Below are positions 1 through 7,782 of a stretch of DNA of 49,611 bases, piece by piece. The first letter of the stretch is position 1; each line of letters opens with the position of its first letter. The notes below the pieces were generated by a model. That model was not told the origin of the DNA. It did no database searches and was given only the letters and a program-made list of their open reading frames with translations. This DNA comes from Bacteroidia bacterium (lineage in GTDB: Bacteria; Bacteroidota; Bacteroidia; J057; JADKCL01), in the NCBI GenBank assembly GCA_020635905.1, contig JACJYV010000012.1, forward strand, positions 1 through 49,611. Reading direction: 5' to 3'. The translations under genes and the position numbers were made by a program.

Positions 1-1072
1 ATTGGTCCAGGGTCAGAGTAGTTACTCCACTTGCCATGGAGGGAGGGGCTTGCGAAATAAAAGACTCCTGAGAGATCAGGGGTTTAATGACCCATGTTGC
101 CCCACCGCTCAATTCCGGGACTTTTATGTCAGATGTTTCATCCTTCTCATTCTCTTCCACTTTTTCTTCTCCTTCCCCCTCCAACATCCCCAAAGCCTTG
201 CTTTCCTCGTTATAAAATCCCCAATCCCAAAGTTCATCCTTCAGATACTGCTCCAAATCCATATCATAGAGCTTGCAGAAGGTATCTTTGAGTTTTTTTG
301 CCTGCTCCCCACCTGCTTTGATCAGGGCCAGATTTTTGTAAATCTTTTCTTCATTGGTTCCCCAACCCTGACCTGCGCTAAAGATTTCCTGCGCAATGCA
401 TTCGTAATCCGGGCCGCTGGTTGGTGGTTGTTCGTTGGTGGTTTTTGGTTTCTCGTTACTTTTACTTGGTTCCTGAGCTTGCCGAAGGGTGCCTCCTTTG
501 CCTTCCAGCAGAGATTTTTCAGTAAACTTTCCAGGTTCGATGTATTCGTCAGGTTCTTTCAGACCAATGCTTTCCTGGTAGCGTTTGATTATCTTTGAAA
601 TGGCACAATCTGGAAATGGTCCCTGCATTCCATTCGCCTCCCAGCCTGTTTTGTCCGCACCAAATGCCTGCCAGTCGTCCACGGTCAGGAAACCCAGTTC
701 TTCCAGCCTGTACATGAGGGCATAGACGTCTTGGGCGGCGTTTTGTTTCCCGAGGCCCACCTCCTGGCCAAACATGCCTTTTCCTTGCTCTTTTACTACT
801 GTTTTGGGCTTGATCTCTGACTTGGCTTTAACTTCTGGTTTAGGTGCGGCCACGCTGTCCGTCTTTGCGGTATCAAAGGCGGGAAGGGTGTCGCGGCCCG
901 CGTTTTGGAGGCTGTCTAAGGGATGGGCTCCCTGTCCGTCGCCGGGTGGCGGAGCAATGCTGTCAGCAGCGACCTCAAAGGCAGGCGGGGCCTGGGTTTG
1001 GCCGAGGGAATCCGATTCGGCAGGTTCCTGCGCAAGGGGATTCTTTTTTACGGGTTCGGTTGGGTACTTCAT
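1..1072 (-). CDS. Peptidoglycan-binding-like and annexin-repeat protein, 5' part
   Basis: This reading frame starts at an ATG at 1072 and stays open for 357 codons to the window edge, so the C-terminus is missing. The first ~100 residues are Pro/Ala/Lys/Glu-rich and look disordered. Residues ~105-187 resemble a peptidoglycan-binding fold: a helix with VYALMYRL, a GFLTVDDW turn, ISKIIKRYQESIGL, and a final GKFTEKSLLEG matching the usual 'dG.....T...L' ending. Residues ~215-275 resemble one annexin repeat, with GWGTNEEKIYKNL followed by LKDTFCKLYDMDLEQYLKDE. The linker between them is encoded by a dispersed repeat (see repeat at 419-489). No signal peptide is visible. Bacterial annexin-like domains are known from a range of predicted secreted or effector proteins; a link to the Tc locus 7 kb away is speculation. 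The domain calls are by eye and moderate. Confidence 0.6.
   Translation of the reverse strand, partial: MKYPTEPVKKNPLAQEPAESDSLGQTQAPPAFEVAADSIAPPPGDGQGAHPLDSLQNAGRDTLPAFDTAKTDSVAAPKPEVKAKSEIKPKTVVKEQGKGMFGQEVGLGKQNAAQDVYALMYRLEELGFLTVDDWQAFGADKTGWEANGMQGPFPDCAISKIIKRYQESIGLKEPDEYIEPGKFTEKSLLEGKGGTLRQAQEPSKSNEKPKTTNEQPPTSGPDYECIAQEIFSAGQGWGTNEEKIYKNLALIKAGGEQAKKLKDTFCKLYDMDLEQYLKDELWDWGFYNEESKALGMLEGEGEEKVEENEKDETSDIKVPELSGGATWVIKPLISQESFISQAPPSMASGVTTLTLDQ
419..489 (-). repeat. Dispersed Bacteroidota repeat inside a coding region
   Basis: Positions 468-489 read GGTTCCTGAGCTTGCCGAAG followed by GG, a form of the 'cttcgacaagctcagg' dispersed repeat that is common in Bacteroidota intergenic DNA. 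Next to it, 419-460 is GGTTGGTGGTTGTTC-type DNA, the complement of the 'accaacaaccaccaacc' low-complexity sequence seen at 35620-35660 and 37050-37070 in this window. Both are read in frame in the annexin-like gene as a TLRQAQEPSKSNEKPKTTNE-type linker between its two domains. Confidence 0.55.
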
Positions 1073-1743
1073 TTTTACTTACGGTTTTGGTTTAGCTTAA
1101 AAATGTTGACCGCCGTTGCCCGTCCTCCAGGGTAAGGTTGGAGGATCGGGCCTGAACGGTTTAGGATTGCCGTTTTGGCGTTGTTTGGTCGTGACCAAAG
1201 AGAAAGAACGTGCTAAATCGTTGGGCATGGAGGTGATTCCCCCTCTCCTGAAAGTCAGGAGAGAGGTTTGAAAAGAATCAATCACCCTCTAAAACACTGG
1301 TGTTGGTTTCCCACAAGGCCGCCCACGGGGGTATAAGTGGTTAGAATGAAGTGGTCGGGGCAAAGCCCTGTGGGTCCAACACGAACCAACTATTCTGGTT
1401 TCCGCACTACCTGGCTAAAGGTGTAGTGCGGTTTCCAGCGGCCCGCAAGGTCTGCGGGGCTTTGGCATGATCTGAAATTTTGGTAAATTTCAGTGCGATA
1501 TTTGTTTCATGCCTTTGCCTCGCTCGCTTCACGGGCCTATTCCGAAACCATTCGGAATGTTATTTCAATGTTGGTTGATTGGTGTATCGGCTCCATAAGG
1601 AGTCGAAGCTGAGTTGTTCTCTACTGTCGCTCAAAACTGATGAAGTAAAGGTGGAAAGGAATGGGGCAGAAAAAAACACCAATTCGCTCTAAAACTAAGA
1701 TTAAAAAGGAATAATTCTTTATATTGATTTTGCATCCACAATA
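1073..1743. other. Gene-free divergent gap rich in hairpins
   Basis: About 670 bp separate the divergent annexin-like gene and the TPR-like gene. I see no convincing gene. It holds perfect inverted repeats at 1243-1263 (9-bp arms CTCTCCTGA/TCAGGAGAG, 3-nt loop), 1402-1431 (CCGCACTAC/GTAGTGCGG, 12-nt loop), 1472-1493 (CTGAAATTT/AAATTTCAG, 4-nt loop) and 1539-1558 (ATTCCGAA/TTCGGAAT, 4-nt loop). A longer-range pairing of GTTGGTT (1302-1308) and CCCAC (1310-1314) with GTGGG (1370-1374) and AACCAAC (1384-1390) is also possible. Such density suggests repeat-derived or structured DNA or RNA. Promoters for both flanking genes must also lie here, but I cannot place them securely. Confidence 0.6.
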
Positions 1744-3204
1744 ATGAGAGTACCTGACAATTCCCTTCCTGAACTGATCCAATCCCTTACCCGTAGGGAG
1801 CGGAAAAACTTTAAAAAGTGGGCATTGGCAGGAGGACAAAAGCCTGATTATCTTGTACTTTTTGATGCCATTCAAGACCAACTCCATCAGCAAGGAAAAT
1901 ACAATGAAACAGAAATAATTCAACGATTTCCAGAATATAAAAAACACTCAAACTTTTCGGTAAAAAAATCAGATTTATACGATTCGATCATCAGATCAAT
2001 CAGAGAAATGGGGCTTGGCAAAAACAAAGCACTTTCAATTGAGATACAAGAGATTGAAATTATTCTTGGGAAGCAATTATATGAAAAGGCATTAACTAAG
2101 ATTGGGGGAGCAAAAAGAAGAGCAGAGAAGGAGGAAAAATTTGAGGAATTGATCATTTTGTTGCGGCATGAAAAAGGATGCAGGCGATTTAAGGAAGATG
2201 AATCGGAGTACCTGGAGAGCATCCACGGAATTCAATTGGAAATTGAAAGGATCGAAAAACTTCGACAAAATCTATCTCATTTTGATGCCATATATGAAAA
2301 GGACTATTATATTTTGAGTAATGGCTTCAGAAATACCGGGGAATACGACCCTGATATTTTAGCGAAGTTACAGGAATATCCTCTTTTGAAATCAGAGGCG
2401 AATGCTATTTCCGTGAGAGCAAAGAGGTTGTTTTACATTTTAAGAAGGGCCCTGCTGACTGCCATGGGCAAGTTCACAGAATTACACATTGTAAATGCAG
2501 CTTTGTTAAAATTGTATGCTGAAAATGAATTTTTGAGGGATCAGGATTATGAGGAATTTATTATCTGTCACTCTTTGCAGGCGAGATTTTTAATACTGGT
2601 TGGAAGGGTTGAGGATGGCCTTGAATATGCAAGGAAAATGCTTGAAATTCCGCTTAAACAGGTTTCGCATCAAAAGAAAATCCTTGAAAATTATTTTCGT
2701 GTAATTTTGCCACTTAGTAACGACAGGTTGATCCCCAAACTTTCCAATTTGGAGATTGAGCCATTTATTCAACTAATTGAAAAAGGCGGATCACAGCCCC
2801 AATCTGTAAGGCAGATTGAACATTACTTTTGGCTTGGAAAACACTACCTATCCATTTGTGAGTTTGAAAATGCTAAAAAGTGGTTTGAAAAGATCACACT
2901 TCAAAATTGGGGAAAAAACAGGCTGAAAATTCAAGGGATTACCAGACTATTGATTTTGATTTGCTATGCCGAACTAAACAAGTTTGATTTACTGGAGTTG
3001 CACAGTGGTCCTACCTTAAGGTTTTTGAAGAGAAATGAGATGTTCTATGAAATAGGCCAGGAGATGGTCCGGTTTCTGAGGAAGAATTATGAAAACTTCC
3101 ACAGTTCTTCTCTCCTTCCATTCAAAACAACCTGGGCTCAAATATTTCCTGAACCATATGGCCATTTCAAAAAATATTTCGATTTCGACAAAATGAATTG
3201 GTAA
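1744..3204 (+). CDS. TPR-like helical repeat protein of unknown function
   Basis: This is a 486-aa, Lys/Glu-rich, almost wholly helical protein. It opens with LPELIQSLTRRERKNFKKWA and a KPDYLVLFDAI segment. I recognise this N-terminus from a family of TPR-like cytoplasmic proteins, often in many paralogs, in Saprospiria and related Bacteroidota. Helical-hairpin repeats follow, for example around residues 115-170 (LYEKALTKIGGAKRRAEKEE) and 350-400 (WLGKHYLSICEFENAKKWFE). No signal peptide, membrane span or catalytic motif is visible. The codons are AT-richer than the Tc genes. The likely role is a protein-interaction scaffold, but no substrate or pathway can be assigned. The neighbouring gene at 3212 is convergent and ends only 7 bp away. 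Confidence 0.75.
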   Translation: MRVPDNSLPELIQSLTRRERKNFKKWALAGGQKPDYLVLFDAIQDQLHQQGKYNETEIIQRFPEYKKHSNFSVKKSDLYDSIIRSIREMGLGKNKALSIEIQEIEIILGKQLYEKALTKIGGAKRRAEKEEKFEELIILLRHEKGCRRFKEDESEYLESIHGIQLEIERIEKLRQNLSHFDAIYEKDYYILSNGFRNTGEYDPDILAKLQEYPLLKSEANAISVRAKRLFYILRRALLTAMGKFTELHIVNAALLKLYAENEFLRDQDYEEFIICHSLQARFLILVGRVEDGLEYARKMLEIPLKQVSHQKKILENYFRVILPLSNDRLIPKLSNLEIEPFIQLIEKGGSQPQSVRQIEHYFWLGKHYLSICEFENAKKWFEKITLQNWGKNRLKIQGITRLLILICYAELNKFDLLELHSGPTLRFLKRNEMFYEIGQEMVRFLRKNYENFHSSSLLPFKTTWAQIFPEPYGHFKKYFDFDKMNW

Positions 3205-3211
3205 TTCTGGT

Positions 3212-3556
3212 TTAAAAAACGTCCCCCTCAATGGAAATAATCACATCTCCCCCCCCTCCATACTGTACCTTGAAGGTCATATCTCCATTGGGGTAAATCG
3301 CAATACAAGTCACCTTGCAATTCTTATTATAATACTCAGTTAAAAGTACCTGGAAAGGCGTATTCAGAGGTGTTTGGGCCTCATAGAGCACCCGGTAAAC
3401 ATAAGATATGGGAATTGAAGGCGGCGGCGTCTGCACCTGCTGCTGGGTTGGGCCAGAGACCGATCCTGCGGAGGTAGTGGTCTGGGCATTAACCGAAAAA
3501 GACAAACAAAACAGTAATGCAAAAAAGAAAAGGGATTGGCAAAGTAACTTTTTCAT
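3212..3556 (-). CDS. Small secreted protein of unknown function
   Basis: The 114-aa protein has a classic Sec signal peptide: MKKL, then a hydrophobic stretch of about 15 residues, then cleavage after VNA-Q (AQTTT). The mature part is Thr/Ser/Pro/Gln-rich at first (TQQQVQTPPPSIP). It then forms a short probable beta-sheet domain with VYRVLYEAQTP, LLTEYYNKNCKVTCIAIYPNGDMTFKV in two blocks, and a Gly-rich VQYGGGGDVIISIEGD. Two close cysteines (NCKVTC) could form a disulfide after export. It is convergent with the TPR-like gene. I do not recognise a family. The signal peptide makes it a real gene with fair confidence. Confidence 0.75.
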   Translation of the reverse strand: MKKLLCQSLFFFALLFCLSFSVNAQTTTSAGSVSGPTQQQVQTPPPSIPISYVYRVLYEAQTPLNTPFQVLLTEYYNKNCKVTCIAIYPNGDMTFKVQYGGGGDVIISIEGDVF

Positions 3557-3653
3557 GAGTATAAACTAAAATTAAATATCGCATGCTCAATATCGGGATT
3601 TTTGAGGGAATGGGGAAATGAATTTGTGGGGAGGAATAAGGAGGATAAGTGGG

Positions 3654-3690
3654 TTTTGCAAATTCCTGGAATTGTTTGAAATTACCTTTG
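3654..3690 (+). promoter_or_regulatory. Possible Bacteroidota promoter upstream of the small tandem genes
   Basis: TACCTTTG at 3683-3690 matches the Bacteroidota -7 consensus TAnnTTTG. TTTTG at 3654-3658 could be the -33 element, but the spacing (24 nt) is longer than the usual ~19-21. It lies 14 nt before the ATG at 3704, so the leader would be very short. This is a weak call. Confidence 0.28.
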
Positions 3691-3703
3691 AAAATTCAAA
3701 CCC

Positions 3704-3955
3704 ATGCCGCGAAGTCTGGAAAATGTGATAAAGATTGCCCTTACGGGGGCCAGCATTGCGCTGGATGCGCGGGAATACTCCCTGGAAGACCTGTGCCAGA
3801 TCGCTGGCGTATATGCCGCATTTTCATCAATTCGCAACGAACCGCACCTTGGGATCAACTTCCATTCTCACCTGAGTCTGGAGGATCTTGAATCCATCGC
3901 GCAGGCCGGAAAAGGCAAAGTTTTGTTTTCAACCCTCAACCAAACCCCAAACTGA
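3704..3955 (+). CDS. Small tandem-paralog protein A
   Basis: This is an 83-aa protein starting MPRSLENVIKIALTGASIAL. It is a clear paralog of the next gene: MPRSLENVIKIALTGAS matches MARSVEDLIRIAHSGAS, LDAREYSLEDLCQIA matches VDGRQYVPTEMIRVA, and HLSLEDLESIAQAGKGKVLF matches TYSTDDLVRIAEAAGGRVFF. Each protein also has internal repetition of an S-x-E/D-D-L-x-x-I-A unit, giving about three copies per chain, like short helical repeats. No membrane span or signal peptide is seen. I recognise no family. The stop is followed one base later by the start of the second copy, so they are surely co-transcribed. Confidence 0.65.
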   Translation: MPRSLENVIKIALTGASIALDAREYSLEDLCQIAGVYAAFSSIRNEPHLGINFHSHLSLEDLESIAQAGKGKVLFSTLNQTPN

Positions 3956-3956
3956 A

Positions 3957-4181
3957 ATGGCAAGAAGCGTAGAAGACCTTATTCGTATCGCCCATTCGGG
4001 CGCATCATTCATCGTGGACGGTCGGCAATACGTCCCCACCGAAATGATCCGCGTGGCTGCCGAATGCAAGCTAGGCGGTGGGAGGTTTGAGATGTTGCAT
4101 ACCGCGACCTACTCGACAGATGATCTGGTCAGGATTGCAGAAGCTGCTGGGGGACGGGTGTTTTTTGCGCTGCTGGGGTGA
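3957..4181 (+). CDS. Small tandem-paralog protein B
   Basis: The 74-aa protein starts at the ATG at 3957 (MARSVEDLIRIAHSGASFIV). An in-frame ATG at 3888 would overlap protein A and would add residues with no counterpart in the paralog, so 3957 is preferred. It is the second copy of a tandem duplication; similarity to protein A runs along its whole length. The internal unit S-x-D-D-L-x-x-I-A recurs at residues ~4-12 and ~52-60. Its function is unknown. Confidence 0.65.
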   Translation: MARSVEDLIRIAHSGASFIVDGRQYVPTEMIRVAAECKLGGGRFEMLHTATYSTDDLVRIAEAAGGRVFFALLG

Positions 4182-4192
4182 GGAGGGTGAAA

Positions 4193-4200
4193 TAAATTTG
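4193..4200 (+). promoter_or_regulatory. Possible -7 promoter box
   Basis: TAAATTTG matches the Bacteroidota -7 consensus TAnnTTTG and lies 32 nt before the ATG at 4233. A TTTTTTG run at 4161-4167 is the only -33 candidate and sits too far away (25 nt gap). Weak call. Confidence 0.22.
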
Positions 4201-4232
4201 GAAAACTGAAATTTTAATTTGAGCAAATTCAA

Positions 4233-4484
4233 ATGGAAGCTACTAACGAATTACAGCTACTTCTTTTCAATGAAATCGGCTCAATCCGGGAAATAGAAAT
4301 CACTTACGAGGATGGTACAATTGTCCCAGGATTTGTATCTCAGGTTTTTCCCCAGCCTTTTCAAGTGATAGTTACCAAAAAGATTGTTCCCAGAGGGAAA
4401 TCAAGTTACCACAGGCTTGATTTTAGCAATGCGAAAAGCATTAAAGTTGGTTTTCATAATGGCATCTCAAAAACATTTCCATGA
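4233..4484 (+). CDS. Small protein of unknown function
   Basis: The 83-aa protein is predicted to be mostly beta-strand: LLLFNEIGSIREIEITYEDG, then IVPGFVSQVFPQPFQVIVTKK, then a basic KIVPRGKSSYHRLDF stretch and IKVGFHNG near the end. The pattern of a strand, an EDGT turn and a second strand suggests a small SH3-like or regulatory barrel, but I recognise no family. It follows the tandem paralogs and precedes the GHKL gene in the same direction, with gaps of about 50 and 93 bp. Base composition is as AT-rich as the next two genes. Confidence 0.6.
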   Translation: MEATNELQLLLFNEIGSIREIEITYEDGTIVPGFVSQVFPQPFQVIVTKKIVPRGKSSYHRLDFSNAKSIKVGFHNGISKTFP

Positions 4485-4577
4485 AGCAATATTTTTCTGA
4501 TTAAAACTACAAGCTCCTTATATCGAATGAAGTTGTGATTTGCTTAATGGGATACTTACTCATAAAAGACAGAAACC

Positions 4578-5984
4578 ATGAAAAAATTTGATCTTAACAT
4601 TGAAAAAATCCTTGAAAATTGGGAGACCTTTCATGCAATACGGGAATTAATTTCAAATGCTCTTGACGAACAACTTTTGACAAAAACTAAAGAGGTAAAA
4701 ATTTATAAAAATGAAGGTGCTTGGTTTATCCGGGATTTTGGAAGGGGGCTTCAATATACTCACCTGACTCAAAATGAGAATCAGGAAAAACTAAAAAATT
4801 CAAACGTCATAGGGAAGTTTGGAATAGGATTAAAGGATGCCCTTGCAACATTCGACAGGAAAGGAATAACGGTCCTGGCACACTCAAAGCATAGTCAAAT
4901 AACAATTTCAAAATCTGCTAAAGAGGGGTTTGGAGACATTATTACCTTGCACGCAATAATTAATGAACCAAGAGACAAAAATTTCATCGGAACGGAATTT
5001 GAGTTAATAGGGGTCTCCGATAAAGATATAGAAGAAGCCAAAAACCTGTTTCTAAAATTTTCGGGGGAGAACGTTCTTGAAACAACCAGGCAAGGGCAGG
5101 TTATCGAAAAGAAAGGCAAGAATGGAAACATTTACATTAATGGGGTTAAGGTAGCAGAGGAAGAAAACTTTTTGTTCAGTTATAATATTACGGTTTTGAA
5201 TGCTTCGATAAAAAAGGCTTTAAACCGTGAGCGAACGAATGTTGGCAGGAGCGCATATACTGATTCTGTTAAAAAAATCCTTTTGGCATCTCAATCAAGA
5301 AATGTTGCTGAAAATCTTGCCAGGGATTTGACCAATATTGCCAGAGGTATGGCCCACGACGAACTTTCCTGGATTGATGTACAGGAGCATTCGGTAAAAA
5401 TATTAAATCGGCAGGGAAAGTATCTTTTTGTGACTGCATTCGAAGGAATGCAGTACCCAGATATGATTGATCAAGCCAGAATTAGTGGGCATCAAATAAT
5501 CACAATCCCTGATAATTTAAAGTTTAAAATTCAAGGATCAACCGACCATTCTGGGAATCCAATTGTTGATATTGGTCAATTTGTAAGTAACTACAATGAT
5601 AGCTTTGATTTTAATTTCATTGAGATTGGCGACCTCACCAATCAAGAAAAAGAAATTTATGACCTACTCCCGTTAATCATTGACTTATTTGGCGGGCAAC
5701 CCCGAAAGGTAAAGTCGATAAGAATATCGACAACTATGAGGAAGGATCTTTTTTCCAACGTTGAAACCATGGGATGTTGGGACGAGAATTCCAGTTCAAT
5801 TGTATTATCCCGGAAAACCCTGAAATCTATTGAAGAGTTTTCCGGAATCTTAATTCACGAACTAATTCATGCAAAAACAGGCCTTGATGATGTAACAAGG
5901 GCATTTGAAACAGAGTTAACAAAAACTATCGGTCACTTGTGCAGGCATTATTTCAACAGAAAGAATGGAGTTGAGATGAATTGA
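4578..5984 (+). CDS. GHKL-type ATPase fused to a zinc-peptidase-like domain
   Basis: The 468-aa protein carries the Bergerat (GHKL) ATP-binding motifs in order: N-box RELISNALDEQ (residues ~22-31), DFGRGL (~53-58) and GKFGIGLKDAL (~79-89), as in Hsp90, MutL and MORC-like ATPases. The first ~240 residues fit a GHKL domain plus the start of a transducer-like domain (LNRERTNVGRSAY). The C-terminus has HELIH at residues 427-431 followed by AKTGLDDVTRAFETELT, a gluzincin or minigluzincin-like HExxH...E arrangement. ATP-gated conformational change coupled to a peptidase-like tail is therefore likely. A role in defence or stress is only a guess from the accessory, AT-rich setting. No signal peptide is present. 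Confidence 0.75.
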   Translation: MKKFDLNIEKILENWETFHAIRELISNALDEQLLTKTKEVKIYKNEGAWFIRDFGRGLQYTHLTQNENQEKLKNSNVIGKFGIGLKDALATFDRKGITVLAHSKHSQITISKSAKEGFGDIITLHAIINEPRDKNFIGTEFELIGVSDKDIEEAKNLFLKFSGENVLETTRQGQVIEKKGKNGNIYINGVKVAEEENFLFSYNITVLNASIKKALNRERTNVGRSAYTDSVKKILLASQSRNVAENLARDLTNIARGMAHDELSWIDVQEHSVKILNRQGKYLFVTAFEGMQYPDMIDQARISGHQIITIPDNLKFKIQGSTDHSGNPIVDIGQFVSNYNDSFDFNFIEIGDLTNQEKEIYDLLPLIIDLFGGQPRKVKSIRISTTMRKDLFSNVETMGCWDENSSSIVLSRKTLKSIEEFSGILIHELIHAKTGLDDVTRAFETELTKTIGHLCRHYFNRKNGVEMN

Positions 5985-6129
5985 GAGGCATTAATTTTAT
6001 CAATGCGATAAAAATTTCATCCGATTCATTTGTCAGCAATGCATTTCTCCAAATTGCATTTTTGTGGCTTTTTTCCGCCCCAAGTGCCTAAGTTAAATTT
6101 GATTTTTGAAACGATATTGGATTAGAGCT

Positions 6130-7047
6130 TTACTTCAAGAAGTAATTTCCCCTCACATTTGAATTTCTTACAATTTCTTTATAATCCTTCTGCTTTGGAG
6201 CCAAAATGTTGCTGCCCCTAAACTTCATATCTAAAAGTTCAGGCAAGGTGAGTGAATTTAGATAATCCCGGAATTCAATGTTATTTATTTGTCTGATAAT
6301 TTTTCGCTCTGCTGTTATCAGGGAACCAGTGTCCATCCCGCAAAATTTTGTGATTAGCTTTTCTTTGATTTCAGGTTGATTTTCCTCCAAAATCTCTGAA
6401 ATAAATACTTTCCCAGCCTCAGTAAGCTCATCTTTTGAATATTTCCTTTCGGATTCTCGGTAAATAAACACTCGGGTTTCTATGGGTTGAAAAATCAGCC
6501 CGCAATTATGAAAGTGTGTGTTTCTTTCACGAAATTCCAATTGGATCTGCTCCAAATTAATCACTGTATAAAGAAAATGATCCAAATAATGGAGATTGAA
6601 ACTTTCTATGACATGCAGCAGGTCATAAAACAAGATGGAATCAATCTTATTTTGAATGTATAATCGAAAAGCTCGTCCGACCAATTTTGCTTTCTTCTCA
6701 GAATCAATTTTGTCCATTAAATGAAGGATTTTTTCTCCCAAATCATTTTCCTTTTTCGAGTCATTGAAATGCTTGGAGATAAATTTCCTGCGGTCAACTT
6801 TTGGAATGGATTCTATTTCAACCAGAAATGATCTTAATTTATTCAAAAATAATTGCTCCCGAATTCCTAAACCTGATTTTACAAAAGCAATTGCGTTGCC
6901 AAGGACCGGGATGGATCGAATAATCTCGTCCTCCATAAAACGATCAAGCAATGCCTCTCCAATGGCCTTTCCAGTATCAAGGCTTATTGATTTTAGGGAT
7001 GCTGCCACCTCCTTTTTAACTGAATTTGGCTTTTTCTTTTTCATCAT
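6130..7047 (-). CDS. Unknown helical protein with a conserved hydrophobic N-terminal segment
   Basis: The 305-aa protein begins with a Lys-rich tail (two adjacent ATGs; the first is at 7047). It then has GEALLDRFMEDEIIRSIPVLG followed by a hydrophobic NAIAFVKSGLGIREQLFLNKL, which looks like an amphipathic or membrane-touching helix. FLVEIESIPKVDRRKFI, GEKILHLMDKIDSEKKAKLVG and LFYDLLHVIESFNLHYLD follow. I have seen this 'DIPVLG...K..LSIRD..F..KL..FL' arrangement in uncharacterised bacterial proteins of accessory islands, but I cannot name a family. It is convergent with the GHKL gene and AT-rich like it, so the two may have arrived together. Confidence 0.65.
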   Translation of the reverse strand: MMKKKKPNSVKKEVAASLKSISLDTGKAIGEALLDRFMEDEIIRSIPVLGNAIAFVKSGLGIREQLFLNKLRSFLVEIESIPKVDRRKFISKHFNDSKKENDLGEKILHLMDKIDSEKKAKLVGRAFRLYIQNKIDSILFYDLLHVIESFNLHYLDHFLYTVINLEQIQLEFRERNTHFHNCGLIFQPIETRVFIYRESERKYSKDELTEAGKVFISEILEENQPEIKEKLITKFCGMDTGSLITAERKIIRQINNIEFRDYLNSLTLPELLDMKFRGSNILAPKQKDYKEIVRNSNVRGNYFLK

Positions 7048-7782
7048 TGCAAATTAAGCTTTTGGAATTTATTTATGATGTAAACTGGCTGGTCTGATTC
7101 GGGAGATTATTCTTCGATCCAAGAAGGGCGTAAAGTATACCTTGCTATTCCGAAATTTGCTAACTGACCCTGAAATTCGAAAGACATAATTTCCAGAATA
7201 AATTCCAATTGATTACGGCCCCGTGAAAAGGAAAAGCCCTAACCACGCAAAATCCCTTTCCCTTAAAGAGGAGCCGTAACAAGATAGGTTTTCCGAATTA
7301 CTGGTTTCAAATGCAAAATTTTTCTTCCCTCCTCCAAAAAAGGATGAATTTGTGACCAAAAACTGATTTTCCCCCAAAAATCCACTTTCGATTTATCACC
7401 TACCTATATACCAACAACTTAAACAAATAATATCCTCAAATAAGTCCATTTATTTAGCTACATCTAAATTCTTCAATGACAAACAGGTAGTTTTTCGAAA
7501 AAACGCCCTTTCCAGCGATCTGAGAAAAAATTTCGCCAAAAAGTGACCGCTTATGTCTGAAATGATACCGTTTATAAAACGGTGCCAACTTTTTATTTTT
7601 TTTATTTGGAACTTTTCTGCGCGATTCAAAAAGGCTGAAAAACATGACACGAGATGGCAAATTTTAAACCCTAATTGAATCCGAAAAATGAACTTAAAAT
7701 TTTAACAATAATAATCTGACACCAATCGTTCTTTTCGCTTAAATACTCATTCCCTCTTTAAGGATATTTAAAAAATAAAAGT
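7048..7782. other. Gene-free divergent region upstream of the Tc operon
   Basis: This AT-rich gap of about 735 bp lies between the divergent 305-aa gene and TcA. I see no convincing gene; the short antisense frames at 7450-7660 have no recognisable features. It must hold the TcA promoter and leader, though no clear TAnnTTTG box sits near the ATG at 7783. The only clear element is the hairpin with a T-rich tail at 7567-7606. Confidence 0.6.
7567..7606 (+). terminator. Hairpin with T-rich tail, terminator-like
   Basis: ACCGTTT (7567-7573) and AAACGGT (7577-7583) form a perfect 7-bp stem with a 3-nt loop. Seven bases later comes a run of Ts (TTTTTATTTTTTTTATTT). It looks like an intrinsic terminator on the + strand, about 180 nt before TcA. 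With no gene upstream, it could end a small RNA or act as an attenuator for the Tc operon. Confidence 0.35.

Noticed and set aside
2..598. Plus-strand frame at the left edge
   Set aside because: Phe/Leu-rich shadow of the minus-strand annexin-like gene, which has coherent domains and a good start.
7450..7660. Short antisense frames in the TcA upstream gap
   Set aside because: No start context, no family pattern, and they overlap the hairpin with T-run; probably chance.
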